A stretch of DNA of 36,254 nt. Origin: an uncultured Erythrobacter sp. GTDB taxonomy: Bacteria; Pseudomonadota; Alphaproteobacteria; Sphingomonadales; Sphingomonadaceae. The position numbers and the translations under genes are program-made. The notes under the pieces were generated by a model that was given only the letters and a program-made list of their open reading frames with translations, did no database searches and had not been told where the DNA came from. Where the stretch lies: NCBI GenBank assembly GCA_947258465.1, contig CAMYIQ010000320.1, positions 1 to 36,254 on the forward strand, in the 5' to 3' direction. This document shows positions 24,825-33,500 of this stretch, in pieces. Numbering within the stretch: position 1 is the first letter of the stretch; every line of letters begins with the position of its first letter.

Positions 24825-25922
24825 CTAGGCTAAGCGGGCGGGCGAATAGAGGTCGGCATCGAGGTGTGCGGTCATCGCGTCGCGCTCTTCGTCCAGCAAA
24901 AGCTGCCGGGCGAGCCGCGCCGCCGCGGGAGCCGTCTGGATTCCGAATCCGCCCTGCCCGGCGAACCAGGCGAAACCGGCGGTCTCGGGATCATAGCCAT
25001 AGACCGGGCGCCGATCCGCGGTGAAGCTGCGCAGTCCCGCCCATTTATGCTCAACCGCCATCACCTTCCAGTCGACGACTTCCTCGAGCCGCGCGATCGC
25101 TTCGGCAACTGCCAGTTCCTCGGGCGCCGCATCGCAGGGCTCGCTCGGCTCCTCATCGTGCGGGCTGAGCCACAGGCGACCCGATTCGGGCTTGAATTAG
25201 AAGCGCCCCCGAATGTCGAGCACCAGGGGAAGGTCTTCGTCGACGGGCGGATCTACCCGTACCTGCGCGACCGTCCTGCGGTAGGGAACGATGCCGGCAG
25301 GCTTTGCGCCGGCAATCCTTGCCAATTCGTCGGCCCACGCGCCTGCCGCATTCACCACGACTGCGGCGCGGAAGGTTTCCCCACCTGCGACAGCGATAGT
25401 CCATTCCCCCTGGCCGCGATCGAGATCGACGACACGGGCTCTGCATTCGAGCCGGGTACCGCCCTCGCGCGCCAGCGCCAGATAGCGCGCGTGCAAGGCA
25501 GCCACATCGATATCCGCGCATACCGGTTCCCAGATCGCATCGGACCATAGGCGACGAATTCCGGGCAATTTCTTCTGGATATCCGCGCGACCCATGTGCT
25601 GGATCGAGGCTCCGGTCGGAACGAAACGTCGCATGAACTGCGTCACCAGTTCTTCGTCGCCCTCCTTGGCGATATACAGGGCACCGCGCTGGCGCAGAAA
25701 GCCATTGTCACGCAGATAAGGCCCCGATGCGAGCGTTAGCGGAACGATCTCGGGCCCGCCGTAACATTCTTCCCAGAACGCCGCCGAGCGCCCCGTTGCA
25801 TGATAGCCGGGGCGGTCTTCCCCCTCCAGCAGAAGCACGCGGGCACCGCCCGCAGACAATTCGGCGGCGAGGCTGGCCCCCGCGATCCCGGCGCCGACAA
25901 TGGCAAAATCGTAAACGGTCAT
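24825..25922 (-). pseudogene. FAD-dependent oxidoreductase (DAO/DadA family), interrupted by one in-frame stop
   Basis: One reading frame of 366 codons runs from ATG 25922 to TAG 24825, broken only by TAA at 25199-25197 (codon 242). The part before the stop has the Rossmann motif VGAGIAGASLAAEL near the N-terminus, the flavin-contact block GYHATGRSAAFW and the VVNAAGAWADELA motif of the DAO family. After the stop the frame continues without a shift as FKPESGRLWLSPHDEEP..., then GLRSFTADRRPVYGYDP and WFAGQGGFGIQTAPAAA, the C-terminal FAD-binding part. Relatives have Tyr where the stop is (RFYFKP-like), so a single base change explains it. The intact product would oxidise an amine or D-amino acid. 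The start, with AGGA seven bases upstream, lies two bases after the hydrolase stop. Confidence 0.85.
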
Positions 25923-25924
25923 GG

Positions 25925-26884
25925 TTATTCCTGCGGGGCCACGCGATCGAGGAACTCGTCGATACCCGCCAGCGCGCGCTCACGCACGGGATCGACTTCG
26001 CGAAGGATTTCGTGATGCGCCTCTTGCCCGAACTCGATCAGTTCGCCACCGGACAGCCGCTGCGCCGCGCGGACGGCCGAAGCATGATCGACCAGCCTGT
26101 CCGCCGATGTGCTGATTACAAGGACGGGGACCCGCACGGCTTCCATCGCTCCCGCCTCGCCCAATCGGCGGGCCGAAGCGTAGGCGCGCTCTACCCAGCC
26201 CCAACTTCCCGGCCCCATTACCAGCTCGGGGCGTTTTTCGCGCCACCACAGCTCGTCCGCATAGCGATCGGCATCATGGGTGAGCAGATCGCGGCGGCGG
26301 GCGGGCATTTCGCCGGGCTTTTCGCTCCACTTCCACGCAGGGCGCGTCGGCTTGCCGATCCGGATCATCACCCGGGCGACGCCGTGAAGCACAGCCAAGG
26401 GCAGCGGTGGCCCCGCCATGCCGATCATCGGCGCGCTCAGAACCACCGCATCGGGATCGACGAGACCATCGACCAGTGCGCGCATCACCACATGCGCGCC
26501 CATGGAATGGGCAACCAAGACATGCGGCCCGGGCGTGGCCGCTTTCCATGACCTCCACAGGCAGGCGAGGTCTTCGCTCCAGGTGGCGAAATCGTCGATA
26601 TGGCCGGTCACCGCATCGCCGCTCAGCCTGCCGGAGCCCGCCTGACCTCGCCAGTCGGCCGCTGTGACACGCCAACCTGTACGATGCCAGTAATCGAGCG
26701 TTTCGAGGTACTTCTCGTAAAAATCGCCTCGTCCCGGGAGGAACAGCAACGAACCGCGTCGGCCTTCGTCTACCCCCGGCCAGTCGATCCGCCTGATGGC
26801 GTGCCCGTCGGCCAACGTGAAGGTCGATTCCCTTGCCGGAGATGGAATGGCGCGGCGGTCGATTGTCTCGTGTGACGCTGACAT
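25925..26884 (-). CDS. Alpha/beta hydrolase, lysophospholipase/monoacylglycerol lipase-like
   Basis: 319 residues from ATG 26884; a GGAGG lies about 14 bases upstream, a somewhat long spacing, and the frame is open to 26941 with a rarer-codon alternative. Serine-hydrolase fold with nucleophile Ser127 in VAHSMGAH, acid Asp in ISTSADRLVD and catalytic His in GQEAHHEILRE. The oxyanion segment FLPGRGDFYEKYLE and the DWRGQAGSGR block match the PldB/Hydrolase_4 group, which acts on lysophospholipids or monoacylglycerols. No signal peptide, so probably cytoplasmic or membrane-associated. The next gene, the interrupted oxidoreductase, begins two bases after its stop. It diverges from the pilus operon over 85 bp. 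Confidence 0.88.
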   Translation of the reverse strand: MSASHETIDRRAIPSPARESTFTLADGHAIRRIDWPGVDEGRRGSLLFLPGRGDFYEKYLETLDYWHRTGWRVTAADWRGQAGSGRLSGDAVTGHIDDFATWSEDLACLWRSWKAATPGPHVLVAHSMGAHVVMRALVDGLVDPDAVVLSAPMIGMAGPPLPLAVLHGVARVMIRIGKPTRPAWKWSEKPGEMPARRRDLLTHDADRYADELWWREKRPELVMGPGSWGWVERAYASARRLGEAGAMEAVRVPVLVISTSADRLVDHASAVRAAQRLSGGELIEFGQEAHHEILREVDPVRERALAGIDEFLDRVAPQE

Positions 26885-26969
26885 GCCGGTGATCGCGACC
26901 TCCTCAATGGTTACTTTTTGGTAAGCACGCTCCTGTAGCACCGCCCGTCAAGGAAGCGTCGGGGGCGTC

Positions 26970-27686
26970 ATGCAAAACCAGATTTTCACCTACGTATTGC
27001 TTGCCGGGTTGGCAATCGCACTCCTCTGTGTAATCGTCACCGACCTCAAGAGCCGCACGATCAGCAACAGGCTCACGATGACGGTGGCACTGGGCGCCCC
27101 GCTCTACTGGCTGTCGATCGGGCTGCCGCTATGGCCCGGGATTGCGTTTCAACTCGGTTTGGCAGTCGTCGTCTTCGCGGTCTGCTGCGTACTCTTCGCC
27201 ATTCGTCAAATGGGGGGTGGGGATGTGAAACTGCTCACGGCCCTTTCTTTGTGGATACCGCCTTCGCAATTCACCCTTTTGCTGGTGGCCATGGCGATGC
27301 TGGGATGGGTGCTGACCATGGCCGTCGGCGCATGGCGGGTGGCCCATTCCAATGCCTTCAAGACCAGGCCTGCGCGCGATTCCACGCTGCTGGTTCTCGG
27401 CACCTTGATTGCCGCGCTCTTCGCCAGCGCCGTGCTTGGCGGGCCGACGCTGCCCGTGCCGCAAGGCCTGATCGACACGACGTCTTCCAGCCCCCTCGCC
27501 GCGATCGCCGTGATACTCGCTCCATTCGTCATCTTGCTGGTGGTCACCCTTGGGTCGATCCGCATCATTCGGCGGCACGACCGCGATCTCTGGGTTCCCT
27601 ACGGCCCGGCGATTTCGCTCGCCGGTATCTGGATCGTCGCCAGCGGGCAGTTGCTGGCCGCCCACCCTGCCGTGACCGGCAGCTGA
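26970..27686 (+). CDS. cpaA: Prepilin peptidase CpaA (TadV-type, A24 family)
   Basis: 238 residues. A membrane-embedded aspartic protease that cleaves Flp-type prepilins. Both catalytic aspartates are seen: D25 in VTDLKSRTISN and D85 in the GGGD motif (QMGGGDVKLL). About six hydrophobic helices are visible. It lacks the N-terminal cysteine methyltransferase domain of PilD, as is normal for CpaA/TadV. The C-terminal ~70 residues (after 150) extend beyond the short CpaA form and carry two more helices. First gene of the pilus operon; no prepilin gene lies beside it. The start is supported by frame and position only; the ribosome binding site is weak. Confidence 0.9.
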   Translation: MQNQIFTYVLLAGLAIALLCVIVTDLKSRTISNRLTMTVALGAPLYWLSIGLPLWPGIAFQLGLAVVVFAVCCVLFAIRQMGGGDVKLLTALSLWIPPSQFTLLLVAMAMLGWVLTMAVGAWRVAHSNAFKTRPARDSTLLVLGTLIAALFASAVLGGPTLPVPQGLIDTTSSSPLAAIAVILAPFVILLVVTLGSIRIIRRHDRDLWVPYGPAISLAGIWIVASGQLLAAHPAVTGS

Positions 27687-27778
27687 GAACGCGATTTTAA
27701 CCAATTCGACCCTACAGCACGAACCCATACTTGCCCGCATCGGGATTCCGCGGGCCGAACGAGAGGGGCTAGACAGCC

Positions 27779-28873
27779 ATGGATAGGAAGAAGCTGGTTC
27801 TGCTGGTCGCCGCACTGATCGTTGCAGTGGGTACGGCGCTGATCGCGCGGAGCATGTTTGCCGGTGCGAGCGCGCCTCAGGCCGAGGCCGCTCCGGTCGA
27901 AGCGCGCGGCCCCAAGGTCCTCGTCGCACAGCGGGCGCTGCCTGTGGGCACGATCATTACGGCCGACGCGATCGGGTACCAGCTCTGGCCCGAAGAACTG
28001 GTTCAGGACGCTTATTTCCTCGACGGCGAAGCCGATATGAACAAGCTTCTCGGTACGGTCGTCCGTCATCCGATAACGGCCGGTGAACCGGTCACGCAGG
28101 GTTCGCTCGTCGCGCCGGGCGATCGCGGTTTTCTCGCCGCCGCTCTCGCCCCGGGCATGCGGGCCATTACCGTTCCCGTTACCGCCCAGTCGGGCGTGGC
28201 CGGGTTCGTCTTTCCCGGCGACCGCGTCGACATGGTGTTAACCCAGAAAGTCGAAGGCAATGACGGGACGAACCTGAACGCGTCGGAAACCATTTTGCGT
28301 AACCTTCGCGTTCTCGCGACGGACCAGTCGACCGTTTCGGAACAGGCCGAAGACGGTTCGACGGTAGTGAAGCAATTCCGGACCGTCACACTCGAGGTCA
28401 CGCCGGTCATCGCCGAGAAGATCGCGGTGGCACAGACGATCGGTACGCTCAGCCTGTCGCTGCGTTCGCTGGCCGATAACCAGACCGAGCTCGAGCGGGC
28501 CATTGCGGCGGGCGACATCAACATTCCCGACGATGCGACGCCCGAAGAGGAAGAACGCATTCTGCGTCAGGCAATGGCGCGTCCCGACGATGGGAAAAGC
28601 ACCTATGTAACCGGCGGAGACGTTTCGCGTTTTCAACGTCGTTCGGCCCCTCCGCAGGGCGCCGTCACGGGCCCGCCGCCGACCGGATCGGCAGCCATGC
28701 CCGTTCGCCAAGGACCAAGTGTGCGTGTCACTCGCGGCAAGGAAACGGAAAACGTCCCGGTCGGCGCCGCCAAGATCAGCGCCGCGACCGGCGTCATCAA
28801 GAGCCGGCAGGCCGATGGAGCCTGGCTGCCAGCCGCGACCGGGCCGGTCGCGCAGACGGTTGCCGTCGCATGA
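27779..28873 (+). CDS. cpaB: Flp pilus assembly protein CpaB/RcpC
   Basis: 364 residues. An N-terminal membrane anchor (KLVLLVAALIVAVGTALIA, about 5-23) is followed by a SAF domain (about 44-110: VLVAQRALPVGTIITADAI) and the RcpC/CpaB domain (GMRAITVPVTAQSGVAGFVF, PGDRVDMVLTQ). The C-terminal ~90 residues are low-complexity and variable. CpaB is periplasmic and is thought to support the secretin channel, possibly via glycan binding through SAF (family knowledge). GAGAGGGG lies about 12 bases upstream of the ATG. A 92-bp gap separates it from cpaA, the widest in the operon, and contains a TTAACC half-site. The stop overlaps an ATG in the cpaC frame. Confidence 0.93.
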   Translation: MDRKKLVLLVAALIVAVGTALIARSMFAGASAPQAEAAPVEARGPKVLVAQRALPVGTIITADAIGYQLWPEELVQDAYFLDGEADMNKLLGTVVRHPITAGEPVTQGSLVAPGDRGFLAAALAPGMRAITVPVTAQSGVAGFVFPGDRVDMVLTQKVEGNDGTNLNASETILRNLRVLATDQSTVSEQAEDGSTVVKQFRTVTLEVTPVIAEKIAVAQTIGTLSLSLRSLADNQTELERAIAAGDINIPDDATPEEEERILRQAMARPDDGKSTYVTGGDVSRFQRRSAPPQGAVTGPPPTGSAAMPVRQGPSVRVTRGKETENVPVGAAKISAATGVIKSRQADGAWLPAATGPVAQTVAVA

Positions 28874-28914
28874 GCCGGAAAGAAAAAACGGGTAGCCAAT
28901 CAGGGGGCACATCC

Positions 28915-30501
28915 ATGAAACGTCGACTTACCACGAAATTGCTGGTCGCCAGTCTGGCCATCGCGCCACTGGCCAGCGCGCCGACGAACGTCGCGACGGC
29001 CCAGTCGATCGTGAGCCCAAGCTCGGAGATCGTGCTTTCGATCGGCCGCGGCGAATTGGTCAACGTACCCGGCGCCATGGCCGATGTCTTCATCGCCAAC
29101 GACCAGATCGCCGACGTTCAGGTGAAATCCAAACGTCAGCTCTACGTCTTCGGCAAAGCGGGGGGCGAAACCACGATCTACGCCAGCAACCGGGCCGGAG
29201 ACATCATCTGGTCGGCCAATATCCGCGTCGGTTCGAACATCGGCAGCATCGATCAGCTTCTCGCGCTGGCCATGCCTCAGGCGAAGATTTCGGTCGCCAC
29301 CATGGGATCCAACGTCGTTCTCCTCACCGGAACCGTTGCCGGCCCCGAGGATGCGGAAGAAGCGCAGCGCCTGGTGGAGGCCTTTGTCGGGGACGAAGCG
29401 AATGTCATCAGCCGTCTGCGCATGGCCACCCCGCTGCAAGTGAACCTGCAGGTTCGCATCGCCGAGGTAAGCCGCAGCTTCGTGCGGGCACTCGGCGTCA
29501 ACCTGACCAGCATCGACAGCAGCAGCGGGTTCAAGTTCGGCATAGGCCAGGGAAGGCAGGGCGCAATTCCGGAGTTCAACCCCGAAAAGCCGCTGGGCAC
29601 CGGTACGAAAACCATTGAAAGGGTATTCAATCCATTAACCGGCGAGTTCGAGGAACTGCCCGGTTCCACCGTTTCCCCGATTTCGCCGGGCACTACTTTG
29701 GGGGCATTCGGCAAGTTCCTCGGTCTGGACATCGGCGCCGCGCTGGATATGGCAGAGACAGAAGGGCTCGTGACCACGCTCTCGCAGCCCAATCTTACCG
29801 CGCTTTCGGGGGAAACGGCCGAGTTTCTGGCCGGCGGCGAATTCCCGATCCCGCTGAGCCAGGGGCTTGGCACAACCTCGATCGAATATAAGAAATATGG
29901 CGTCAGTCTCGCCTATTCTCCGACCGTGCTTTCGAACGGCCGTATCTCGATGCGCGTACGTCCGGAAGTGTCGGAATTGTCCAGCCAGGGCGCGATCACG
30001 CTGGAAGGTTTCCAGGTGCCCGCACTGGTGACCCGCCGCGCCGAAACCACTGTCGAGCTCGGCTCGGGCCAGAGCTTCATGATCGCCGGCCTGTTGTCGA
30101 ACAACGCAACCAATACGATCGACAAGGCTCCGGGCCTCGGCGACGTGCCGATCCTCGGCAATCTGTTCCGGTCGACCACTTACCGCAAGGGCGAAACCGA
30201 ACTGGTAATCGTCGTGACCCCCTATCTGGTGAAACCGATCGACGGGAACGACATCAAGCTGCCCACGGACGGTTTCCGCAAGCCGACCGAATTCCAGCGG
30301 CTGCTCGGTTTCCAGCAAAGCGACGGTGTGACCGGCGGCGACCGTCCGAAACCACGCGCCGTCCAGTCGCAACCTGCCGCACCTGCCATTTCGCAAGGCG
30401 CGCCGGTCGACGGTGGCGACCAGCAAGCATCAGACGGGAAAACCGAAGCGCGTCGCAATGAAAAGACCGCATCGGCGAAGCCCGGTTTCAGTTTCGAATA
30501 A
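28915..30501 (+). CDS. cpaC: Flp pilus outer-membrane secretin CpaC/RcpA
   Basis: 528 residues from ATG 28915, preceded by AGGGGG; an in-frame ATG at 28870 overlaps the cpaB stop but has no ribosome binding site. Signal peptide of about 31 residues (LLVASLAIAPLASA region). N-terminal RcpA/CpaC domain (about 40-110: EIVLSIGRGELVNVPGAMAD), a BON-like segment (NVVLLTGTVAGPEDAEEAQR), and the secretin domain (about 250-450) with FLAGGEFPIPL, SGQSFMIAGLLSNNATN and DVPILGNLFRSTTYRKGETE followed by LVIVVTPYLVKP. Forms the multimeric outer-membrane gate for the pilus. A Gln/Pro/Lys-rich tail of ~75 residues follows. cpaD starts 13 bp later. Confidence 0.95.
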   Translation: MKRRLTTKLLVASLAIAPLASAPTNVATAQSIVSPSSEIVLSIGRGELVNVPGAMADVFIANDQIADVQVKSKRQLYVFGKAGGETTIYASNRAGDIIWSANIRVGSNIGSIDQLLALAMPQAKISVATMGSNVVLLTGTVAGPEDAEEAQRLVEAFVGDEANVISRLRMATPLQVNLQVRIAEVSRSFVRALGVNLTSIDSSSGFKFGIGQGRQGAIPEFNPEKPLGTGTKTIERVFNPLTGEFEELPGSTVSPISPGTTLGAFGKFLGLDIGAALDMAETEGLVTTLSQPNLTALSGETAEFLAGGEFPIPLSQGLGTTSIEYKKYGVSLAYSPTVLSNGRISMRVRPEVSELSSQGAITLEGFQVPALVTRRAETTVELGSGQSFMIAGLLSNNATNTIDKAPGLGDVPILGNLFRSTTYRKGETELVIVVTPYLVKPIDGNDIKLPTDGFRKPTEFQRLLGFQQSDGVTGGDRPKPRAVQSQPAAPAISQGAPVDGGDQQASDGKTEARRNEKTASAKPGFSFE

Positions 30502-30514
30502 GGGGACGAGTAAC

Positions 30515-31162
30515 ATGGCTATAGCATTCAATCGCAAGCTCGCCGGTACGCTGGCCGCCTCGCTCGGCCTCGCGCTCGGTGCCTGCGGCGGCTTCCCGAC
30601 CGAAAACCGTTCGCTTTACAGCGCTCGTCAGCCCGTCGTCGAACGGACCAATTTCACGCTCGACATACGCACTGCGGGCGATGGCCTGCCGGTCGGCGAA
30701 CAGCGCCGTGTCGCGGGTTGGTTCGATGCCATGGAACTTGGCTATGGCGATCGCATCTCGCTCGACGATCCGACCGCCAATCCAGCCGTGAGGGAGGACC
30801 TCGTCGCCCTCGCCGGGCGGCATGGCCTGCTGGTCAGCGAGAGTTCCCCGGTCACTCCCGACTATATCGATCCGGGTGAGGCGCGCATCGTCATAACCCG
30901 TTCGAAGGCGAGCGTTCCCGGTTGCCCCGACTGGTCGGCCAACAACGAAGCCAACGAATATAACGCAACCTACCCTGGTTATGGCTGCGCGGTGAACGGG
31001 AATCTCGCTGCGATGATCGCAAACCCGGAAGATCTGATTGCGGGGCAGAAGGGCTCGGGCGAGACCTTGGTCACCACTTCGACCAAGGCGATCGAGGCCT
31101 ATCGCGACAAGACTCCAACCGGTGCGGGCGGTCTATCCCAAGTCAGCAGCAAAGGAGACTAA
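30515..31162 (+). CDS. cpaD: Flp pilus assembly lipoprotein CpaD
   Basis: 215 residues from ATG 30515 with AAGGGG eight or nine bases upstream. Signal peptide with lipobox LGAC and lipidated Cys24. The mature part matches the CpaD family: FTLDIRTAGDGLPVGEQRRV, the WFDAMELGYGDRI block, and a conserved C-terminal region with cysteines (VPGCPDWS and PGYGCAVNGNLAAMI). CpaD is thought to act as pilotin or stabiliser of the CpaC secretin in the outer membrane. The final TGA is six bases before cpaE. The open frame left of 30515 is a shadow of cpaC. Confidence 0.92.
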   Translation: MAIAFNRKLAGTLAASLGLALGACGGFPTENRSLYSARQPVVERTNFTLDIRTAGDGLPVGEQRRVAGWFDAMELGYGDRISLDDPTANPAVREDLVALAGRHGLLVSESSPVTPDYIDPGEARIVITRSKASVPGCPDWSANNEANEYNATYPGYGCAVNGNLAAMIANPEDLIAGQKGSGETLVTTSTKAIEAYRDKTPTGAGGLSQVSSKGD

Positions 31163-31168
31163 GCAGCC

Positions 31169-32458
31169 ATGAGCGCTTCACTCAAACCCGGCATGGCAGG
31201 CAACCGCGACGCCTTTGCGGCCTATATCTGCGACGAGAACGCTCTCGATGTACTGCGTCCTGTGGTGATCGAACTCGGCTGGCAGCCCGAGAAATGCAAT
31301 AAGGGCGGATTGCGCAACGCGATCCAGTCGCTATCGGTTTCGGCCAGCCCCAACATCTTGATGGTGGACCTTTCGGAAAGCGGCGACCCGCTGAACGACA
31401 TCAACGCGCTGGCCGAAGTCTGCGAACCGGGCACGGTGGTAATCGCCATCGGCCAGGTCAACGATGTGCGCCTGTATCGCGACCTGCTCGCAAGCGGCAT
31501 CCACGATTACCTGCTCAAGCCGTTATCGGCCAATATGCTGCGCGATTCGCTCAATCAGGCGCAGGCTGTTTTTCTCGCTCCGCGAGCCGGCGAAGACGAC
31601 GGCGTCAAACGTCACATGTCGACTGCCGTGATCGGCACGCGGGGCGGCGTCGGCGCATCCACGCTTGCCACGTCACTCGCCTGGCTCTTCGCCAGCGAGA
31701 AACACATGCCGACCGCCCTGCTCGATCTCGACGTGCATTTCGGCACCGGCGCTCTGGCGCTCGATCTCGAACCCGGCCGCGGGCTGACCGACGCGATCGA
31801 CAATCCGAGCCGGATCGACGGGCTGTTTATCGAACGCGCGATGATCCGCGCGAGCGACAATCTCGCGATCCTTTCGGCGGAAGCACCGATCAATCATCCG
31901 CTGATGACCGACGGGTCTGCCTTCGTGCAGTTGCAGGAAGAGTTCAGGCATTCGTTCGAAATGACCGTGCTCGACATGCCGCGCAATATGATGATCAATT
32001 TTCCTCACCTGCTCAACGATATAAACGTCGTTGTGCTGGCTACCGAAATGTCGCTGGCTTCGGCCCGCGACACGATCCGCATCCTGTCGTGGCTCAAGAC
32101 GAACGCGCCCCATTCGCATGTCGTGATCGTGGCCAACAAGGTTCAGCCGGGGGCCGCCGAAATCAGCAAGGCCGATTTCGAGGCCTCGATCGAGCGCAAG
32201 ATCGATGTGACGATCCCCTACGATCAGAAGGCTGCGGCAAATGCCGCCAAGCTCGGCAAGACTTTCGTCGACGCCAATAGCGGAGCGAAAGCGACGGGGG
32301 CGATCAAGCAGCTCTGTGCCCGCGTCATCGGCATCGGCACCGAAGAGGCCGTGGCAGCCGAGGAAGCGGGAGCCAAGAAATCGCTGCTCGGCGGTTTCGA
32401 TTTCAAGAATCTGCTCGCGAAGAAGAAGGGCGCACCGGCTGCACAGCCGGTGGAATGA
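31169..32458 (+). CDS. cpaE: Pilus assembly/localisation ATPase-like protein CpaE/TadZ
   Basis: 429 residues. N-terminal receiver-like (atypical response regulator) domain, about 15-135, with ILMVDLSE and HDYLLKPLS retained. A MinD/ParA-type domain follows (about 150-400). The Walker A position reads GTRGGVGAST (156-165), with Arg in place of the signature Lys and Ala163 where the P-loop Lys should be. TadZ/CpaE proteins are known for degenerate P-loops and act as polar hubs for pilus assembly. LLDLDVHFGTGALALDL is the Walker A' region. The Ala-rich C-terminal tail ends KKGAPAAQPVE. cpaF, which normally follows, is absent; tadB begins 50 bp later. Confidence 0.93.
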   Translation: MSASLKPGMAGNRDAFAAYICDENALDVLRPVVIELGWQPEKCNKGGLRNAIQSLSVSASPNILMVDLSESGDPLNDINALAEVCEPGTVVIAIGQVNDVRLYRDLLASGIHDYLLKPLSANMLRDSLNQAQAVFLAPRAGEDDGVKRHMSTAVIGTRGGVGASTLATSLAWLFASEKHMPTALLDLDVHFGTGALALDLEPGRGLTDAIDNPSRIDGLFIERAMIRASDNLAILSAEAPINHPLMTDGSAFVQLQEEFRHSFEMTVLDMPRNMMINFPHLLNDINVVVLATEMSLASARDTIRILSWLKTNAPHSHVVIVANKVQPGAAEISKADFEASIERKIDVTIPYDQKAAANAAKLGKTFVDANSGAKATGAIKQLCARVIGIGTEEAVAAEEAGAKKSLLGGFDFKNLLAKKKGAPAAQPVE

Positions 32459-32462
32459 CGGC

Positions 32463-32482
32463 ACCCGAGACACGCTTCGGGT
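32463..32482 (+). other. Hairpin in the cpaE-tadB gap
   Basis: ACCCGA (32463-32468) and TCGGGT (32477-32482) form a perfect 6-bp stem with an 8-base loop, four bases after the cpaE stop. No T-run follows. It occupies the site where cpaF is expected and might modulate read-through or message stability. Confidence 0.35.
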
Positions 32483-32508
32483 AGCTTGCAAATGGACGGA
32501 GACTACGC

Positions 32509-33480
32509 ATGAACATCATCCAGCCGGTGCTGGTGGCCGTCGGGGTCCTCGCCTTGCTGGCGATCGGATACGCTATGCTCTCCGGCCCGAATGCGGCCAA
32601 AGCGAGCCAGCGGCGGCTGGAGCAGCTTCGCTATCGCCATTCGGAAAGCACCGACGCCAAGGTCGAATCCCAGCTCAAGAAAGCCATCGCGGCGCGCAAG
32701 CCGAAGATGCAGCGAGTCGCCGGATCGACTTCGCGGATCGAAGCGCTGGCCAATCGGCTCGATCGAACCGGAAAAGGTTGGACGCTCAGTCAATATGCCT
32801 ACGCGTCGCTCGGACTGGGCATCGTCGTGACGCTTCTCATGTTCCTGCGCAGCGGATCGCCGGGCCTGTCGCTGGCCATTGGTGTGCTGGTGGGGGCGGG
32901 ATTGCCGCATTTTATCGTCGGGCGCACGATCAAAAAGCGCACCAGCGATTTCAACGCGAAGTTTCCCGACGCCATCGAACTGCTCGTGCGCGGCCTGCGC
33001 TCGGGCCTTCCGGTGACCGAGACGCTCGCGGTCGTCGCGCAGGAGGTCCCCGGCCCTGTCGGCGAGGAGTTCAGGGGCGTCGTCGAGCGTATCAAGATCG
33101 GGCGCACGATGGAGGATGCCCTTCAGGAAACGGCGGACAGGCTCGGTATCCCGGAATTCAACTTTTTCTGCATCACTCTCGCCATCCAGCGCGAAACCGG
33201 CGGTAACCTCGCCGAAACCCTGTCGAACCTTTCCGACGTGCTTCGCAAGCGGGCGCAGATGAAACTCAAGATCAGGGCGATGAGCTCGGAATCGAAGGCC
33301 TCGGCCTATATCGTCGGCGCCCTGCCCTTCATCGTGTTCGGACTGATCTGGTGGATCAACCCGGCATATATCGGCGGCTTCTTCGAGGATGACCGTCTGA
33401 TCGTAACCGGCCTGGGCGGCCTCGTGTGGATGGGCATCGGCGTCTTCATCATGGCCAAGATGGTCAGCTTCGAGATCTGA
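32509..33480 (+). CDS. tadB: Flp pilus inner-membrane platform protein TadB (CpaG)
   Basis: 323 residues, with GGAG seven bases before ATG. An N-terminal helix (about 3-23), a basic cytoplasmic segment, paired helices near 95-130, a type II secretion F domain (about 155-285: FPDAIELLVRGLRSGLPVTE, then ALQETADRLG and RETGGNLAETLSNLS), and C-terminal helices to residue 323. TadB and TadC form the inner-membrane platform against which the CpaF motor pushes or pulls pilin subunits. Seen next to tadC (20-bp gap), and here immediately after cpaE. Confidence 0.93.
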   Translation: MNIIQPVLVAVGVLALLAIGYAMLSGPNAAKASQRRLEQLRYRHSESTDAKVESQLKKAIAARKPKMQRVAGSTSRIEALANRLDRTGKGWTLSQYAYASLGLGIVVTLLMFLRSGSPGLSLAIGVLVGAGLPHFIVGRTIKKRTSDFNAKFPDAIELLVRGLRSGLPVTETLAVVAQEVPGPVGEEFRGVVERIKIGRTMEDALQETADRLGIPEFNFFCITLAIQRETGGNLAETLSNLSDVLRKRAQMKLKIRAMSSESKASAYIVGALPFIVFGLIWWINPAYIGGFFEDDRLIVTGLGGLVWMGIGVFIMAKMVSFEI

Positions 33481-33500
33481 GCTGGGGAAAGAATAGAACT

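Noticed and set aside
27697..27702. TTAACC as a CtrA site before cpaB
   Set aside because: Only a half-site; no second TTAA lies seven bases away, although pilus genes are CtrA targets in Caulobacter.
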